Source of the DNA: Ophiobolus disseminans
Taxonomy: Eukaryota > Ascomycota > Dothideomycetes > Pleosporales > Phaeosphaeriaceae
Reading direction: 5' to 3'
DNA length: 64,000 nt
NCBI GenBank assembly: GCA_010093685.1
Contig: MU006230.1
Location: 515,870-579,869, forward strand
Shown in pieces: positions 23,698-36,888 of this stretch; the first letter of the stretch is position 1, and the number at the start of each line of letters is the position of its first letter. A program made the translations under genes and the position numbers. Below the pieces are notes generated by a model. It searched no databases and was not told where the DNA came from. It saw only the letters and a list, made by a program, of their open reading frames with translations.

Positions 23698-26438
23698 ATG
23701 TTTCGTGGGCCGAGGTTAGCTCTGACACGCAGTACATGCACATCTAACAACTAACAGCCACACAGCGACTGGACTCCTCTGCATCGCGCCGTCTGGAATC
23801 ACAACACTACTGAGGTAGAGTCACTTTCCAAACATGGCGATAACAATGCCGCGGACGAACGAGGCTGGACGCCGCTGCACCTCGCATGCGCATCGGAAAG
23901 CGAAATGCTCTTTGGCAGCCACCAGATCAGCGGCCGAGGCTACTCGCGATTCTCGTTCGGCAGTTGGAATGATAAAAGATACAACGCTCGGGAATGGGGA
24001 CCAAATCGCGTCACCAGGCTCAACTCCGACGACGAGGAAAAAGCAGCCTCGCTGACCATCTTGAAAATCCTCCTGAGAAGGGGTGCAGACGTTCACCGAC
24101 AAGCCTTGGGATTTTGTACACCTTTACACTGCGCTGCGGACAGCGGCTGGCTCGGCCATGCTCTTGCTCTGGTGAGGGCAGGAGCAAAAGTATATACTGG
24201 CCCGAAGTGCTCCCCGCTTTGCTGGGTGAAAGGTGGCAGTGGAGGAAACGAACTGGTTGCTCGTTACCTGCGTGTTGAGTTAGGTGATTGCGGTCTCACG
24301 ATGATTGAGCAAGACCATGCGCGTGCCCATCGAACATCACATGAAAAATGTTTTGCTCGCGATGAGCCGCCGATGTTCTTCAGGACTGAGCGACATTTCA
24401 AGACTCAATCTAGCAGCCTGATCAGTGCTAATGGTTTGTGCTCTGTGTGTTCTGACATTACACTGGAGTCGTTGAGCACTCGAACTGGTTACATGCACCT
24501 TTCATTTTCCTCCCTCAAATTGAGCGCCACACGGTGTGCGTTCTGCCGTATCATCATCTCAGCCCTCGCCGAAGGCCGGCCACAATGGTCTGGAACGGAA
24601 GGCCAAGTTCTCATCAGTGCCCCTAGTGAGGAAGGTAAGCTTGTTCATACCTTGCAAATCAACCGCTGTGGAGATTGCCACTGCGATCTTGACAAGCCAT
24701 ACACGTCGCCAGATACCAGTGCGTGTCATACGGCGAGCAAGAATGTCTTGCAGACTGCTCGAGTGACTATCTTTACTAAGCAAGGTAGGTGGTATTTTCC
24801 GTAGGTGCATGTATTACGTTAACATCCGCAGATATTTCTGGGTGCAACATTGCTGTACAGCAAGGCTCTGATATTGCGGAGTCCCCTGAGTCCACGGATA
24901 CATTGGATTTTCTGAAAAGATGCCTAGCAGAGTGCGACTTGAATCATCCAGGCTGCAAATTACAAAGCCCGGACGTAGTGTCAGAGAACTTGTCGCTGCC
25001 ATCGAGGCTGCTCGAAGTAAGTAACGATGCTGAAATGGTTCGTATCGTAGATGGGCTTGGAGAATCTGGACGATACGTCGCGTTCAGCCATCGCTGGGTG
25101 AGCGGACCCAGGCCGAAATGGGTCACACTTAAAGACTCAATCGAGCAGCGTCGTTCATGGTTTCCAACGAACAATCTACCTGCTTCGCTTGTAGACGCTA
25201 TCAAAACCACACGACGTCTAGGACTCAATTTCATCTGGATCGACTCCTTATGCATCATCCAAGATTCCGAGCACGACTGGAACACCGAGGCTGCACAAAT
25301 GGCAAGCGTATATGCCAACGCGTACGTGACCGTCTTCGCAGATGCAGCTCAAGACGACGATTACGGCTTCCTCGTCCCGCGACAAGTCTTCCCATCTACA
25401 CCGATCGTCATTTCCATGGAAAACAACACCCCAATCACTCTACATATTCGAAAATCAACTCCAAACGCCTGGAGCTACATCCAAGGCTCCCACTTCGCAT
25501 CCGACACACGAGAATCATCGCACCTCAGCAACAGAGCCTGGATCCTCCAAGAACGCCTCCTCTCAAGACGAAAACTCCACTTCGGCGCACACCAAGTATA
25601 CTGGCGCTGCAGAGCACACGCCCTCTCCGAAGACGGCGACTCACAGAGCAGCTGGGACATTCGTGAAGAATCCACCATCACACATATGCTGCAATCCTCC
25701 GACCGCACACAGCGCACATTGCAAATTAATTGGGCCGCCCTAGTTAAAATGTACAGCGCTTTGAACCTCACGCACACGCAGGATAAACTCCCCGCCCTAT
25801 CCGGCCTAGCGAAAGCTTTCTCGCAAGAGGAATACATCGCCGGCCTGTGGAAACACTCCTTCGCCATAGATTTAGCATGGTCCGTCGCCATCAAAGATCC
25901 CGCCGCGAAATCTGCCCGCCCGCCAACGTACCGCGCACCTTCTTTCTCATGGGCGTGTCTCGACGACGCCGTCGCTATGCGAACGTTCCACGACGACGAG
26001 GATCGCTCAACTCCAGATACTGTGGATATGGACCTGGTACATTACGAGATCGAAACTGCGAGTAGCGACCTTTTTGGGAAGGTCGTAAGTGCGCACGTCG
26101 TCGTGTGCGGATTCTTGCGTAAGGGAATCACGCTGGGCCCGTATGCGACGGCGCTGGGCGATACGCAGGCAGGGTATAATCCCGTGTATGATATGGATAT
26201 GGCGCCGATAGGGAGTATGCTGAACGATGCGAGCGACGATATGCCGTATGGGGAGGTGATGTGTTTGAAGTTATATGGGGGGTTGACTGATGTGTTTCTC
26301 GTACTAACGCCTGTACAGGGGGCGACGGGGACGTACCGGCGAGTTGGGCTGGGCGATACGATGCTCTGGGGACGATCGAAGTACGGGGAGGAGAAGTTCT
26401 TCGATGGGGCGGAGAGGGGGCGTGTGACGATTGTGTGA
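23698..26438 (+). CDS. Ankyrin-HET domain protein (heterokaryon-incompatibility type)
   Basis: Proposed exons: 23698-23714, 23766-24784 and 24832-26438, total 880 residues. The second intron (24785-24831, GTAGGT..CGCAG) is firm: it joins FTKQ to DISGCNI. The 17-base first exon is a weaker call; it supplies ATG and joins across GTTAGC..CACAG to DWTPLHRAVW. Ankyrin units follow (GWTPLHLACASES, CTPLHCAADSGW). Then comes the Cys-rich pre-HET region (LCSVCSD, CAFCRII) and the HET domain from about residue 425: YVAFSHRWVSG, NFIWIDSLCIIQDS, AQMASVYANAYVTVFAD, RAWILQERLLSRR. HET domains trigger cell death after non-self fusion in several fungi (established); action of this protein is inferred. It ends 94 bases from the convergent FOX2 gene. 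Confidence 0.8.
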
Positions 26439-26532
26439 TTGAATGTGAATAAATTTTGATATCATTGCAGTATATATTTACAAGACGTGACTAAACGCCG
26501 GGGTAACTAAGAACGCTTCAATCTCTTAGAGC

Positions 26533-29512
26533 TTACAACTTGCTTCCGCCTCCCAGAAGCTCTGCACCGGCACCGCTGATGGCCAGTTTACCCGTCTCCT
26601 TGACCTTTGTTTGGAATGCGACGGTGTTGCCCGTCTTCCACATCTCGGTGATGAGTGTTTGCCCTGGCAGTACGACACCCGCGAACCTGACCTTGATGTT
26701 CTTGAACGGACCGAACTTCTGCAAGACATGCTTGCCGCTGATGCCGAACGAGCACAGGCCGTGTAGGATAGGGGTAGGGAAACCGCCAGCCTTGCTAAAG
26801 GTGGGGTCAACGTGCAGTGGGTTCAGATCGCCAGATAGACGATAGATTGCCGCTTGCTCCTCAGTTGTTTTCTCCTCGACCACGACGTCAGGCTCCCGCT
26901 TGGGAGGTGTGTGGATCTTTGTCGCGGCACCACGGTCTGTGCCCTTCTTGTTGCCTCCAAAGTTGCCAGAGCCACGGATGAACACCGTGCTCTCGTTGTA
27001 GAAGATCTCCTCGCCGGTCTTTGCGTCCTTTGTGACCGATCCGTATACGACCAGGCCAGCAGCACCCTTGTCGACAACCTCGACGAGCTTGGGTATCGCG
27101 ATGAGCTTGGCTTCGGTCGGGATCGGGAATTTGCGGATCTCGAGGAACTGCTCGCCGTGGAGCAGCATACGCGGGTCGAAGTTGGGGACGATGTCTTCAA
27201 AGTTGAAGGGCGCTTCGGCGTTGAAAGGTGGGACGACACCGAATGTTGGGATGACTTGGAAGTTTTCGTCGCCTTCGTAGACGAAAGGGAGATCGGTTCG
27301 CTTTGCGCCAATACCGAGGTCTGGATAGACAAATTAGTAACGCCACAAATGGAGTGATGCGTTGAACTTACTGTAGAGAATGACATCCCGCTCAGTGTAT
27401 TCGAATGGAGTACCGTCAGACTTGGCAGCCAAAGCCTCCTTCTGAGCCTTGAGGACTTCCTCATTGCTCTTGCTGGGCTTCTTCTCCTTCTTGGCCTTCT
27501 TGCTGGTGTTCTCCATGTTTGCCATGATGGACTTGAGGCCGCTGGCGTTGTCGAAGGGATGATCGGCACGGCCATCGTCGAAGTTGGTGATGCGCTCCCA
27601 CTGCTCGAGGACCGCCTCGGGTGTAAGCTTGACGTCAACGGGGAAGCCATGACCGCCAGTCCGCTGCCACCTGGTTGCGGCGAACCAGCCAGAGCCCATC
27701 TCGTACAACCCGCCGGTCGGCTCGGGAGCCTTGTCTGAAACGAGGAGAATGACAAGAGGCGCGTTGTAGTCGGGCTTGAGGGCTTGAACAACCTCCTCAG
27801 GCATGATGCTACGGGTCATCTGGGTACCGGCGTTAGGCGCAACAGTGTTGACAAAGATGTTGTTCTTCTTGCCCTCGAGGGCAAGCGACTTGGAGAAACC
27901 GAGGATACCGCACTTGGCTGAGGCATAGTTGGCCTGGCCAAAGTTGCCGTAGATACCGCTGGTCGAAGTGGTGTTGAGGATGCGACCATACTTCTGCTTA
28001 AGCATGTATGGCCAAGCAGCCTTGGTGCAGGAGTATGTGCCGTGGAGATGCACATTGTGGATGATATCCCACTGGTCGTCGGTCATGTTGGCGAAGGCCT
28101 TGTCGCGGAGGATGCCAGCGTTGTTGATGAGGATGTCGATGCGGCCATACTTCTCAATGGCGGTCTTCACGACTGCCTCGCCATTCTGCACATCCGCCTT
28201 GTTGCCAACAGCCTCGCCACCAAGCTTCTGGATCTCCTGAACGGTGTCATCGGGGTTGACGAGGTCGTTGACGACAACCTTTGCGCCACGCTTGGCCAGC
28301 TGTAGACAGTAGATGCGGCCGAGACCGGCACCACCTCCAGTAACAAGAGCAACCTTGCCCTTGAAATCAAGCTCCTCGCCCTTGGGGTTGGCGGGCAACT
28401 TCTGGGCCTCCTCAAGAAGCTCTAGCGCGTTCGCTGGGCCCTGTGGGTGCTCTGGCTTGGAGAAGTTGACAACGTCCTTCCACTTGGCTGCAACAGCACC
28501 CGGTGTCAACGTGTCGTCGGCCTTGAGCTGAGCGCCGGTGGCACGCTCCCACCGCAGCTTCGCGATGTGGCCACCTCCAGCCTCGAATATCGAGCCCGTC
28601 TCCGTAGACGACTTGTGTGTGAGGACAGCAACGAGCGGGACAATCCACTCGGGCTTCAGCTTCTCGAGGACATCTGGGGGCATGACGGTCTCGGTCATTC
28701 GGCTGGCGGCGATCGGGGCAATGACGTTGCAGAGAATGTTGTACTTGAGGCCCTCCTTTGCGAGTGTCTCTGTGAAGCCAACGAGGGCGAGTTTTGCGGC
28801 TGTAACAGTTAGCATCCGACCACGCTTCAGAGGGTTGATATTGCCTACCAGAGTAGTTGGTCTGGCCGAATGATCCAAAGAGACCCGCAGCCGATGCGGT
28901 GCTAATCAGCCGTCCGTACTTCTGTTTCCTGAAGTATGGCCATGCCGCCCTTGCGCACTTGTATGCTCCCTTGACGTGGACATTGTAGATGAGGTCCCAG
29001 TCTGACTGCTTCATGTTCTTGAAGCTGATATCTCGTAGGATGCCGGCATTGTTGATGAGGACATCAACGCGACCAAATGCATCAATAGCCGTCTTGATGA
29101 TGGCCTCGCCATTCTCGACCGAGTCGTAGTTGGCAACCGCCTTGCCACCTGCAGCGCGAATCTCGTCGACGACTTTATCAGCGGCCTGGTGGCTGTCAGC
29201 TTTGATCGGTTGTGGTGGTGACGCGGGAAAAGCATGTGAAAGCGCCGAGTCGCGTCATGCTTCAGAGTGTGTGGAAGCCGATCGCAGTAATACACAGGTT
29301 GCATAGTCCTGAAGCTTGCCCGAGTATATGTTGTGGAGATGGAGGCTTACCGCTGAGCCTGCGCCCTCGCCCTTGAAACTCCCACCGAGGTCGTTCACAA
29401 CGACGCTTGCGCCGCGACTGCCAAAGAAGATGGCGTATTCGCGACCAAGACCACCGCCAGCACCCGTGACAACGACCGTCTGGCCATCGTACCGCAGCTC
29501 TGGAGGAGCCAT
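26533..29512 (-). CDS. FOX2: Peroxisomal multifunctional beta-oxidation enzyme
   Basis: Four exons: 29512-29351, 29185-28849, 28799-27372 and 27320-26533. Introns are 165, 49 and 51 bases with canonical ends; phases agree to give 904 residues, the normal family length. Two short-chain dehydrogenase domains come first. Domain 1 has VTGAGGGLGREYA, NNAGILRD and a YSAAK catalytic Tyr/Lys created by the second splice. Domain 2 has VTGGGAGLGR, NNAGILRD and NYASAK. The C-terminal hot-dog hydratase has GDLNPLHVDP and PTPILHG. The last three residues are SKL, a type 1 peroxisomal targeting signal. It carries out the hydration and NAD-linked oxidation steps of fatty-acid beta-oxidation in peroxisomes. 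Assignment is firm. Confidence 0.97.
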
Positions 29513-30466
29513 GATGTGATATATATGTTCTTCTCACGAGCTGTGCTGCTCAAAGAGTGTTTGCTGCTGATATGGAGAGCTGCACGCGCGTAAAGAGAGA
29601 AGCAGTAGGGCAATGTTCTCGAGGGTATCAACAAAGAACCCAACGATAGAGAAGATGGATGTAGAAGAGCAAAGATGAGAGAAATGTGTATTCAGCGCGA
29701 CAAGGACTGCCAACGTCGAGGTTTTGAGCGCATCGCGGAAAGCCGAGCTCGTTTCCGGCAGCGTGAATGACGCTGGACCTCGGCAGTTGCTCACATGTTC
29801 AGAGTGTGGGGACCCCGGCTTGGCATTCTCTCGTCCACGAGCCTCAACAGTCCTTTCACATGTCAGTCAGTCTCTACATTGGTTTGATGTGCGATCAGAT
29901 GTCAAAACAATCTTACCTCCAGTCTTGTCAGATGATGCCACTGGAACGTTGCTGACATATGACGCTCTCAGGCACCTCTCCGTTTGTATTTGGAGATGCC
30001 CGGACACACCTGGGCAACGCAACCATGCAGATGATACGCGACCACCTTGCTTCTTGGTGTTCAGTTTTCTGTGCCTTATACAACTTTAAAATGCCATGTC
30101 GTTTTACGAAGGGAAATGCAGAAAGTCTGGAGTCCTGGAAAACAGCATATGGTCGACTTCACCCATCACTGAACGACTTCGGCTCTGCTTTGAGTTCCCA
30201 AAAAACTTACTGGTTTGGGAGCGTAGTTGCCCTCAGGGTGTGACACCTTTGCACAATCACACTGCACAGCCTCATCACGTCACTTGGCGAACGGGAACGC
30301 GCATATGGAGCAACGCAAACTCGAATTGAGGGCTCTGACAGCATCGCACAACCAGATGTTCGCTGGCACAAGTATGTTTGTGACAGATTCTGCCTACAGT
30401 GAACACTTCTCTTTTACTATCACACTCCCTTGCCATTTTCCACTGCACCTACAGCTCGACGATCCA
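29513..30466. other. Divergent intergenic region, FOX2 / small membrane protein
   Basis: A 954-base gap between two start codons. No gene seen. Promoters of both neighbours must lie here; no recognised operator stands out. Confidence 0.5.
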
Positions 30467-31415
30467 ATGGCGTCGACGCTGCCTCAGCTTCGAAATGAGA
30501 CACACAACTTCGCCTACCATGCGACAAGTGCATTGAGTGCGATCAAGCCAGCACCACCTTTACCACCCAATCCACCAGCACGAAGTCGATCACAGGGAGC
30601 TTTGTCTTGCTACTCACTGAAGTCTCCAACTCCTCCTATACCAGCAAAGTCTCCGCAACGAAACATCCCATCTCCCGAGCCCTTCAGGCCACTTCATCTC
30701 CCAACAATTGTTCCCACTCCTCCTCCACGTACCCGTTCGCGCCCACACACAAGACCACCCCGACCGACTCACACCACCAACGCACAGCTTCAGCTCCGAG
30801 ACCTCATCCAACCACCCACGTCGTACTACGCACCTGTATTTCGTCCGCATGTTCCTACTACCCTGGCACCAACCAAGAAGCGAATCAGACCCAAGGGAAG
30901 ACATGCATGGCACAACACGCGCATTGCCCTCCGCGTCCTGATCTTCACGGTCATGCTCATTGGTTTGGCAATAGACCTCACACAATACACTGGAGCGAGA
31001 CTGGACATTATACTCATTTATGTCGTACGTCATCTTTCTTCAGAATTCTATAGGAGAAGCGTGAACAATACTAACGCATACCCGCTTTCAAGGCTCCATG
31101 CGCGATCCTCTACAACTTCATCGAAGTGCTTAGCTTCGTATTCTTCGACCGCGGCGTACCTCCAAAAGTGCATTTATTCGTCGACTTTGTGCTGGCGAAC
31201 GCGCTTATGATTGGTGGGTCGGTACAGGTATTGAAGCTCCGTTCCGACGAGATGTGGGATATGGGAAGCTAATGGCGCGTCAGTTGATTCTGGGTGGGGC
31301 CGTCAAGGTCGTGAATGCAGTGGGCGCGATGATGGTGTGTAGTGGCGTGGGGCAGAGTGCGGTGTGGGTGTTAGGTGTGGTTGGTGTGGTGAGGGAGAAG
31401 TATGGAGGGACTTGA
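30467..31415 (+). CDS. Hypothetical multi-pass membrane protein
   Basis: Three exons: 30467-31024, 31093-31227 and 31284-31415, giving 274 residues. Introns are 68 bases (GTACGT..TCAAG) and 56 bases (GTATTG..CGTCAG with a GCTAAT branch-like site). Without the last splice the frame stops after MWDMGS; with it, a strongly hydrophobic third exon is added (LILGGAVKVVNAVGAMM). The first 145 residues are Pro-rich, disordered and basic, presumably cytosolic. About four membrane helices follow, starting IALRVLIFTVMLIGLAID. This tail arrangement resembles fungal MARVEL-like membrane proteins, but no diagnostic motif is present. The start is the first ATG that avoids an unlikely upstream extension. It converges on the AzgA gene, 177 bases apart. 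Confidence 0.72.
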
Positions 31416-31592
31416 GAGGGGATGTGAGGTTGAAGACATGTCCATTTTATATCGTAACGCAGAAGTGGTAAGAGGGCGAAAATATCAAGGAAGCACCTTC
31501 ACAGAAGGTATAGTTCTATTATTGTTTCAACAAACGCGGTCTATGGTTCTATCTATGCTCTATTCATACAATGACCACCAGCAGCAGGACGA

Positions 31593-33533
31593 TCAGGTCT
31601 TAGGATGCGCCTCGGTGGACTCAAGCTCGAACTGATCAGTGTTCGGTGGCTTCCAGAACTGCTTGTCACCCTTGGCCAATCGGATGAACCACGGCTGGGC
31701 GCGAGCAGAGTCGGAGTTGACTGTAATAATATGATTAGCTCCCGCCAATACACTACAGGTGGAATGAAGGTTGACTTACAGCTCCAGTACTCCTTGTTAT
31801 CATAATCAGGAGGGAGAATTTTACCACGCGAGACGAAGCCAACTGCCCATGTAACACCATTGATGATAGTGTAGCACATGATACCAGCAATCAGTCCGTA
31901 CGCGATGGAGTACGAGAACGGCATGAACATCAGCGTGACGAACGCTGGGATGGAGTCTCCAGGGTAGTTCCAGTTGATGGCTAGAACACCGCGCATCATC
32001 ATACAGCCGACGAGAATCAGCGCACCGCCAGTGGCCCACGGTGGGATCGAGGCGAAGATGGGAGCGAAGAAGAGAGAGATGAAGAACAGGACTCCAGTGG
32101 TCATGGCTGTAAGGCCTGTGCGACCTCCTTCCTGAATTCCAGCCTGAGAGATTGATTAGTAAACGCTTCGGGGATGATGGAAGTGGTACATACACCTGAC
32201 TCGACGAATGCCGTAACAGGCGAGGATCCAAACAGCGAACCGATAGATATAGAAATAGCGTCTGCACTGTAGGCGATGGTGCTCTTGGGGAAGTCACCCG
32301 TATCCGGATCCACGACCCCGGAAAAGCGAGCCATGGAGTATAGAGTGCCAGTGGCGTCGAGGATATCGACGTACAACATAGTGAAGACAGCCAAGATGAA
32401 CTGACCGCCCACGTTCGAGAGATCCCAGTTCTGAGCGAGCAGGGTGTTCTTGATGGGGTGGAACGCAACAACGTTCTTGAAAAAGTCGAAGCGCGCGTCG
32501 CCAACGACCGTGCGGGGAAAGAACGTAATGGATGTGTCGCGCGGCCAGGAGAAGATGGATACAAGTGCAATACCCACAATCATCGCTCCGCGGACTTTGT
32601 AGGTCATGAGCAATGCTGTAAAGACACCACCGACGAGGAAGCCAAGCCACATAGTAGGGTTTGTGGCCTTGTGTCCGAGACAGGCGCCAGTGTCTTTGTC
32701 AAGGTATTGGGGAGGGCAGCCTCCGAGTTCAAGAGGAGTAGCCTTCGACCCAGTGATAGCACCTAGACCAGCAGAATACGACAGACCAATGAGGGTTAGG
32801 AAGAGGCCAATACCGGCACCACAGGCGACCTTGATAGATGCTGGGATGATTCGAGCGAGCCACTGACGGATGCCGAGGAGAGAGAGAGCAACAAAGATGA
32901 AACCTTCAACAAACACGGCTGTCATGGCCACGCGGTAGTCGATTGGGCCAGTGCCGTGGAAGCCTACCATTTGATAGGCGAGGTAAGCATTCAATCCCAT
33001 AGCGGGTGCGACGGCCACGGGTAGGTTTGCAGAAATACCCATGAGGAAAGATCCGAGTGCGGCGATTGCAGCAGTGGCTGTGATGAAGTCACGGTTGACT
33101 TCCACAAGACACAGAGAATAGGCTTCGTCCGCCATACACGTAGGGTCGACTGGGTCGTTGCAGACACTATATCATAGTTAGTAAATCTAGCTTGTCATAT
33201 CTGTTGAGCTTAAAACCTACCATGTCGCTCCCGAGTCGGTGAGAACGGAGGCCTATGTGGTTCCATTAGTGTACGTCAGAATGATCATAGAGTGAGACTT
33301 ACGTTCACAGCGATAATGTAGGCCATCGTAAAAAAGGTCGTCAGACCCGCTCGTAGCTCAGTGGTGAATCGAGCATTGCGAATCTCATTGGGCTGTGATG
33401 GTCAGCAGAGCTCGTAAACGATACTGTTTGGTAAACATACATGACCAGAGCCATCAAGATGGAAGTACTTCCCAACGAAAGAACGTGAGACGCGGTCATT
33501 AAGAGCAGCCTTGTTCCGTTCAAGGAAGCCCAT
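31593..33533 (-). CDS. AzgA-type purine (adenine/guanine/hypoxanthine) permease
   Basis: Six exons: 33533-33441, 33392-33303, 33252-33221, 33166-32194, 32143-31780 and 31720-31593. Introns are 48-59 bases with canonical ends and matching phases, giving 559 residues. Exon 1 opens MGFLERNKAAL and ends LDGSGH, as in AzgA. Exon 2 carries RFTTELRAGLTTFFTMAYIIAVN. The 32-base exon 3 carries ASVLTDSGAT. The large exon 4 contains APAMGLNAY, a family purine-binding region, and FVESG, which splices to AGIQEGGRTGLTAM. About 12-14 membrane helices follow the NCS2/AzgA plan. Substrates are purine bases by homology to AzgA; uptake at the plasma membrane is inferred. Gene symbol withheld because fungi often carry paralogues. 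Confidence 0.93.
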
Positions 33534-34954
33534 CTTTGCGGTTGGATAGCAAAAAGCAGAAAACAACGACGACGAAAGTAGGTCAACTGGAGAGGGTCCA
33601 ACCGGAAAGCCAGCGCTCAAGTAGAAAATACTCCACTAAGACAAGTGCCACCCGCACACGGCAGCTAGTGGGGAGAAGGGGCAGCCGGAATGTAGTGCCC
33701 TAAGACGTCGTGTAGTACTCGCCAGTGGCGCCACTATGTTAGGTGCATGGCAGGCCTGGGGTCAGTCTAGTCGTACGTGCACTCAGGGATGTGCCATACC
33801 CTTCAGGCAGGTCCGTCGCCTACAGGAGTTCGCTCCACAGTTTCTCATCTCCCATCAACGGAGCTGATTACTTCGGCGCAATGCAACCATATGCCATAGC
33901 GTATACCAAGAGACGCGAGCTGTGGCTAGGTTCGGTTCACTTCCTGATTTTGACGAGCTTCCGCTACTCATGGACGCCACCATACTACAACCTTTCGAGA
34001 TCTGCAGGGCACGTATGTGCCTGCATGAAGCTCAACGACCTGCATTTCGTCTGCAAAGGTATGAACTTTCGACCGTGAGGCCACATTATAATTATGAGAC
34101 CTTTCAGAAACGAGAAGGGCCGTTGTAGGCGAGAATACAGGTCCTTGAAGATCCTGAAACGATGCTTCGGCAGGATTGACAGGTTGTGACTGAAACGTGG
34201 GAAAATTGCCCATGGAGAAGGCCTATCAGGATTTTCTCCACACAATTACGCGAACCATACCTGGGTAGCGCATGATGGCATCGGTGCAGAGTCCGAACGT
34301 GGGTAGAGTCGCAATCGCGCGAAACCACACATTCGGGACTGTACCAAGCGGCTCTAAAAGATCCGGTGGACTTTCGAGAAAGGGCATTCGCGCGGTGGCT
34401 CGGGTTGTCTGCCGGGACCCTTTGCGAGTCGAGGGCGGGCAATAGGCAGGTGGCGACTGGGCACTAGTTCCTTCCGAAGCCCAACGAGTTCGAGGTTTGA
34501 AGCGACATGCCTTTATCTTCAGCCCTAGGTAGCTGTGGTGGCATCACAAGGCACGTGGTCAGAGCGTGCTTCTTCGCGTGCAGATCCTCCATTGAAGTAG
34601 CGAGCAGTTCGCCCAAAGGTATGTGCGACTAGGAAGGTCACTGTGGACGATCGTGATCTGGGAGCGCGAGAAGTGCGAGAACGAAGACGTGCCGTCTGTC
34701 AAAGCTTTCGCTTAGAAGCGGCCGTACATCGGAGTAACCTTCTTACGGCACCCAACCACACAGGATCCACGGTCGCTTCGAGACCGTTGCTGTTTAGGAT
34801 CTAGTCGGGCAGTAGCCTCAAGATAGAGAGTCATTTCCATGTGCGGCTGGGATAGGGACGATGTCGGCCCCTGTCCAAGCTCAACCTCCGCCTGTAGATA
34901 TGCTGTTGATGGAAGTGCGCGTGCGACCAGGCCCACATTGACAGCAACGACAAC
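33534..34954. other. Divergent intergenic region, no gene seen
   Basis: 1.4 kb between the AzgA-type start and the methyltransferase-like start. Only short ORFs. Contains both promoters. Confidence 0.5.
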
Positions 34955-36888
34955 ATGTTTCCAACTTTTGATATACCACCGCAGCACGCAGAGACAGTAG
35001 GAGCGAGGAAGGCGCGGAGGGCGAAAGAGGGAGAGAATGGCAGGCGGTCGTCCACATCAACGTCGCAGTCGTCTGGTAGTACCAACAGCGCAACAGCCAA
35101 CTCGGCAAAGTCAAGGTCTGGAGACAAGGGCGGCTTCGGCTGGTTTGGCAAGAGCAGTAAGAAGGGCGTCCAGGAAATTTCAACACTCAAGGCCCCCAAG
35201 AAATCACAGCCTCTCAAGGAGCCAGAGCCAGAGATACTGGAGATAGAGCCATGCCCACCAACAGCTCCACTACCTCCGCCATCACTCGAGCGAGAGCTGC
35301 CCAGGAGGCCTTCAAACCGCTCCAACTACGACTCGCCCTCCCCTGACCATTTTCCATCACCACCGTTGAGATCTCTACCTTCGTTACCACCTTCCAGCGC
35401 ACTTCCACCACCGCCATCGCAAGGGCCGCTCAGCCCTGGGCTACTTAGCTTACCAGGTATGTGTTCATCCCATGTTGCTTTTGTGATCTGCAAACAACGT
35501 GGCAGCCCTGAAAATGTCGCGACTCAGATCTACGATTGATCTGCAATGATCAGCAAAGCACGTGCACGTGACAGGTGCAGTTTGTACTGACGATCAATGC
35601 AGACTCGAGCAATGGAAGGAGGTCGCAATACTCTTCGACAACATCTTCCTCTAATCGCACCGCTTTCTCTAATAGAAGCGTCTTTTCCAGCAACTCGCAT
35701 CCCGAAAGCACCTTCTCGGAAGAGAGTTACGACGACTCTCGTCTTGGAAGTAACGTGCAATTTGAGGCAGTCGAGCGCGGTTCACGTACCGGCTCCAGAC
35801 AGAGCGATCATGCTGCCAAAGCTGCTCAGGCACCGTTCGCACGTGCCTTGGCAAAGATGGAGAGCGCTGGCGCTCGCATCATCGCTGCACGATTGAGCGA
35901 AGAATGGGAGGGTCTTGACGACGATGAAAGTTACCAAGAAGTTGTCTTTGAGAAGCGTCTCTGGGCATTGACTGCCTACCAGCGTCTCACACAAAACAAA
36001 CATCTCCAGTCGCCAGCACATGAAATTCTCAGCAACAGTCGACCGGCCGATCAGAGGCGGATACTGCATCTCCACGGCTCGCTTGGTATGTAGTCTGATA
36101 ACATCCTAAATGGTACATCACTAACATAAACAGCCGACGGATGGATGCTTGCAACACGATACCCAGCCGCAACTGTCTACACGCTATCATCACAGAAAAC
36201 GACCAAAACGCCAACATCCTACCCGGCCCCTCTAAATCACCACTCCCTCTACGTCCCTTCTCTGTCATCAGCAACCCCCTTCCCAGACGGCTACTTCGAT
36301 TCCATCGTATCGAGATCTGTCGCCACTGTCCTCCGCAACGACGACTGGGCCCGCTCATTCTTCGACTGCATGCGCGTGCTCAAGCCCGGCGGCAACATTG
36401 AAATTCTCACCGTAGACGCCCACCTATCATGCGAAGGACCGAAATTATCCCAATGGGTCGACGAGACCCTCTCCAACAGGCTCGAGGCTCACGGCCTGAG
36501 CCGACAAGCCTCCGACACCGTCCTCGACACCATGGAAATCGTCGGCCTTGAAAACATACGCCGGGCACGCGTCGCCCTACCTGCACATTCACCAAAAACC
36601 GTTGCGCGACCCGCTCCGCCGCCCTCACATACATTCGGCGCTGCCATGCCTGTACCATCGCCCCAGGACTCGGTCGATGCAAGTCGCATGATGTCGTTCT
36701 TGGGCAGGCACTTCTACCAAGAACTACATGGTCGCTTCTTGAAGGTCGAGCGTGGGGAAGAGTGGTTCTGGACCCGAAGGGACATCAGAGAGGAGTGCGA
36801 GCGGTACAAGACGAAGATGGTGCTCACGATTGCGTGTGCGCAGAAGCCGAGCGGTATACCCGGTGTGGATGGATATCTTGATCTATAG
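34955..36888 (+). CDS. Disordered protein with C-terminal methyltransferase-like domain
   Basis: Three exons: 34955-35456, 35603-36085 and 36134-36888; introns of 146 and 48 bases; 579 residues. The first 260 residues are low-complexity: Ser/Pro-rich with polyproline runs (PLPPPSLERELP, ALPPPPSQGPL), and poly-Ser with Arg. A helical block follows (KMESAGARIIAARLSEEWE). The C-terminal 250 residues resemble a class I SAM methyltransferase: HLHGSLADGWMLATRYP where motif I would be, PFPDGYFDSIVSRSV (post-I acidic strand), and VLKPGGNIEILTVD (motif III region). The usual glycine-rich motif I is degenerate, so SAM binding is uncertain. Target unknown. A signalling or scaffold role through the disordered arm is only a guess. 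Confidence 0.75.
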
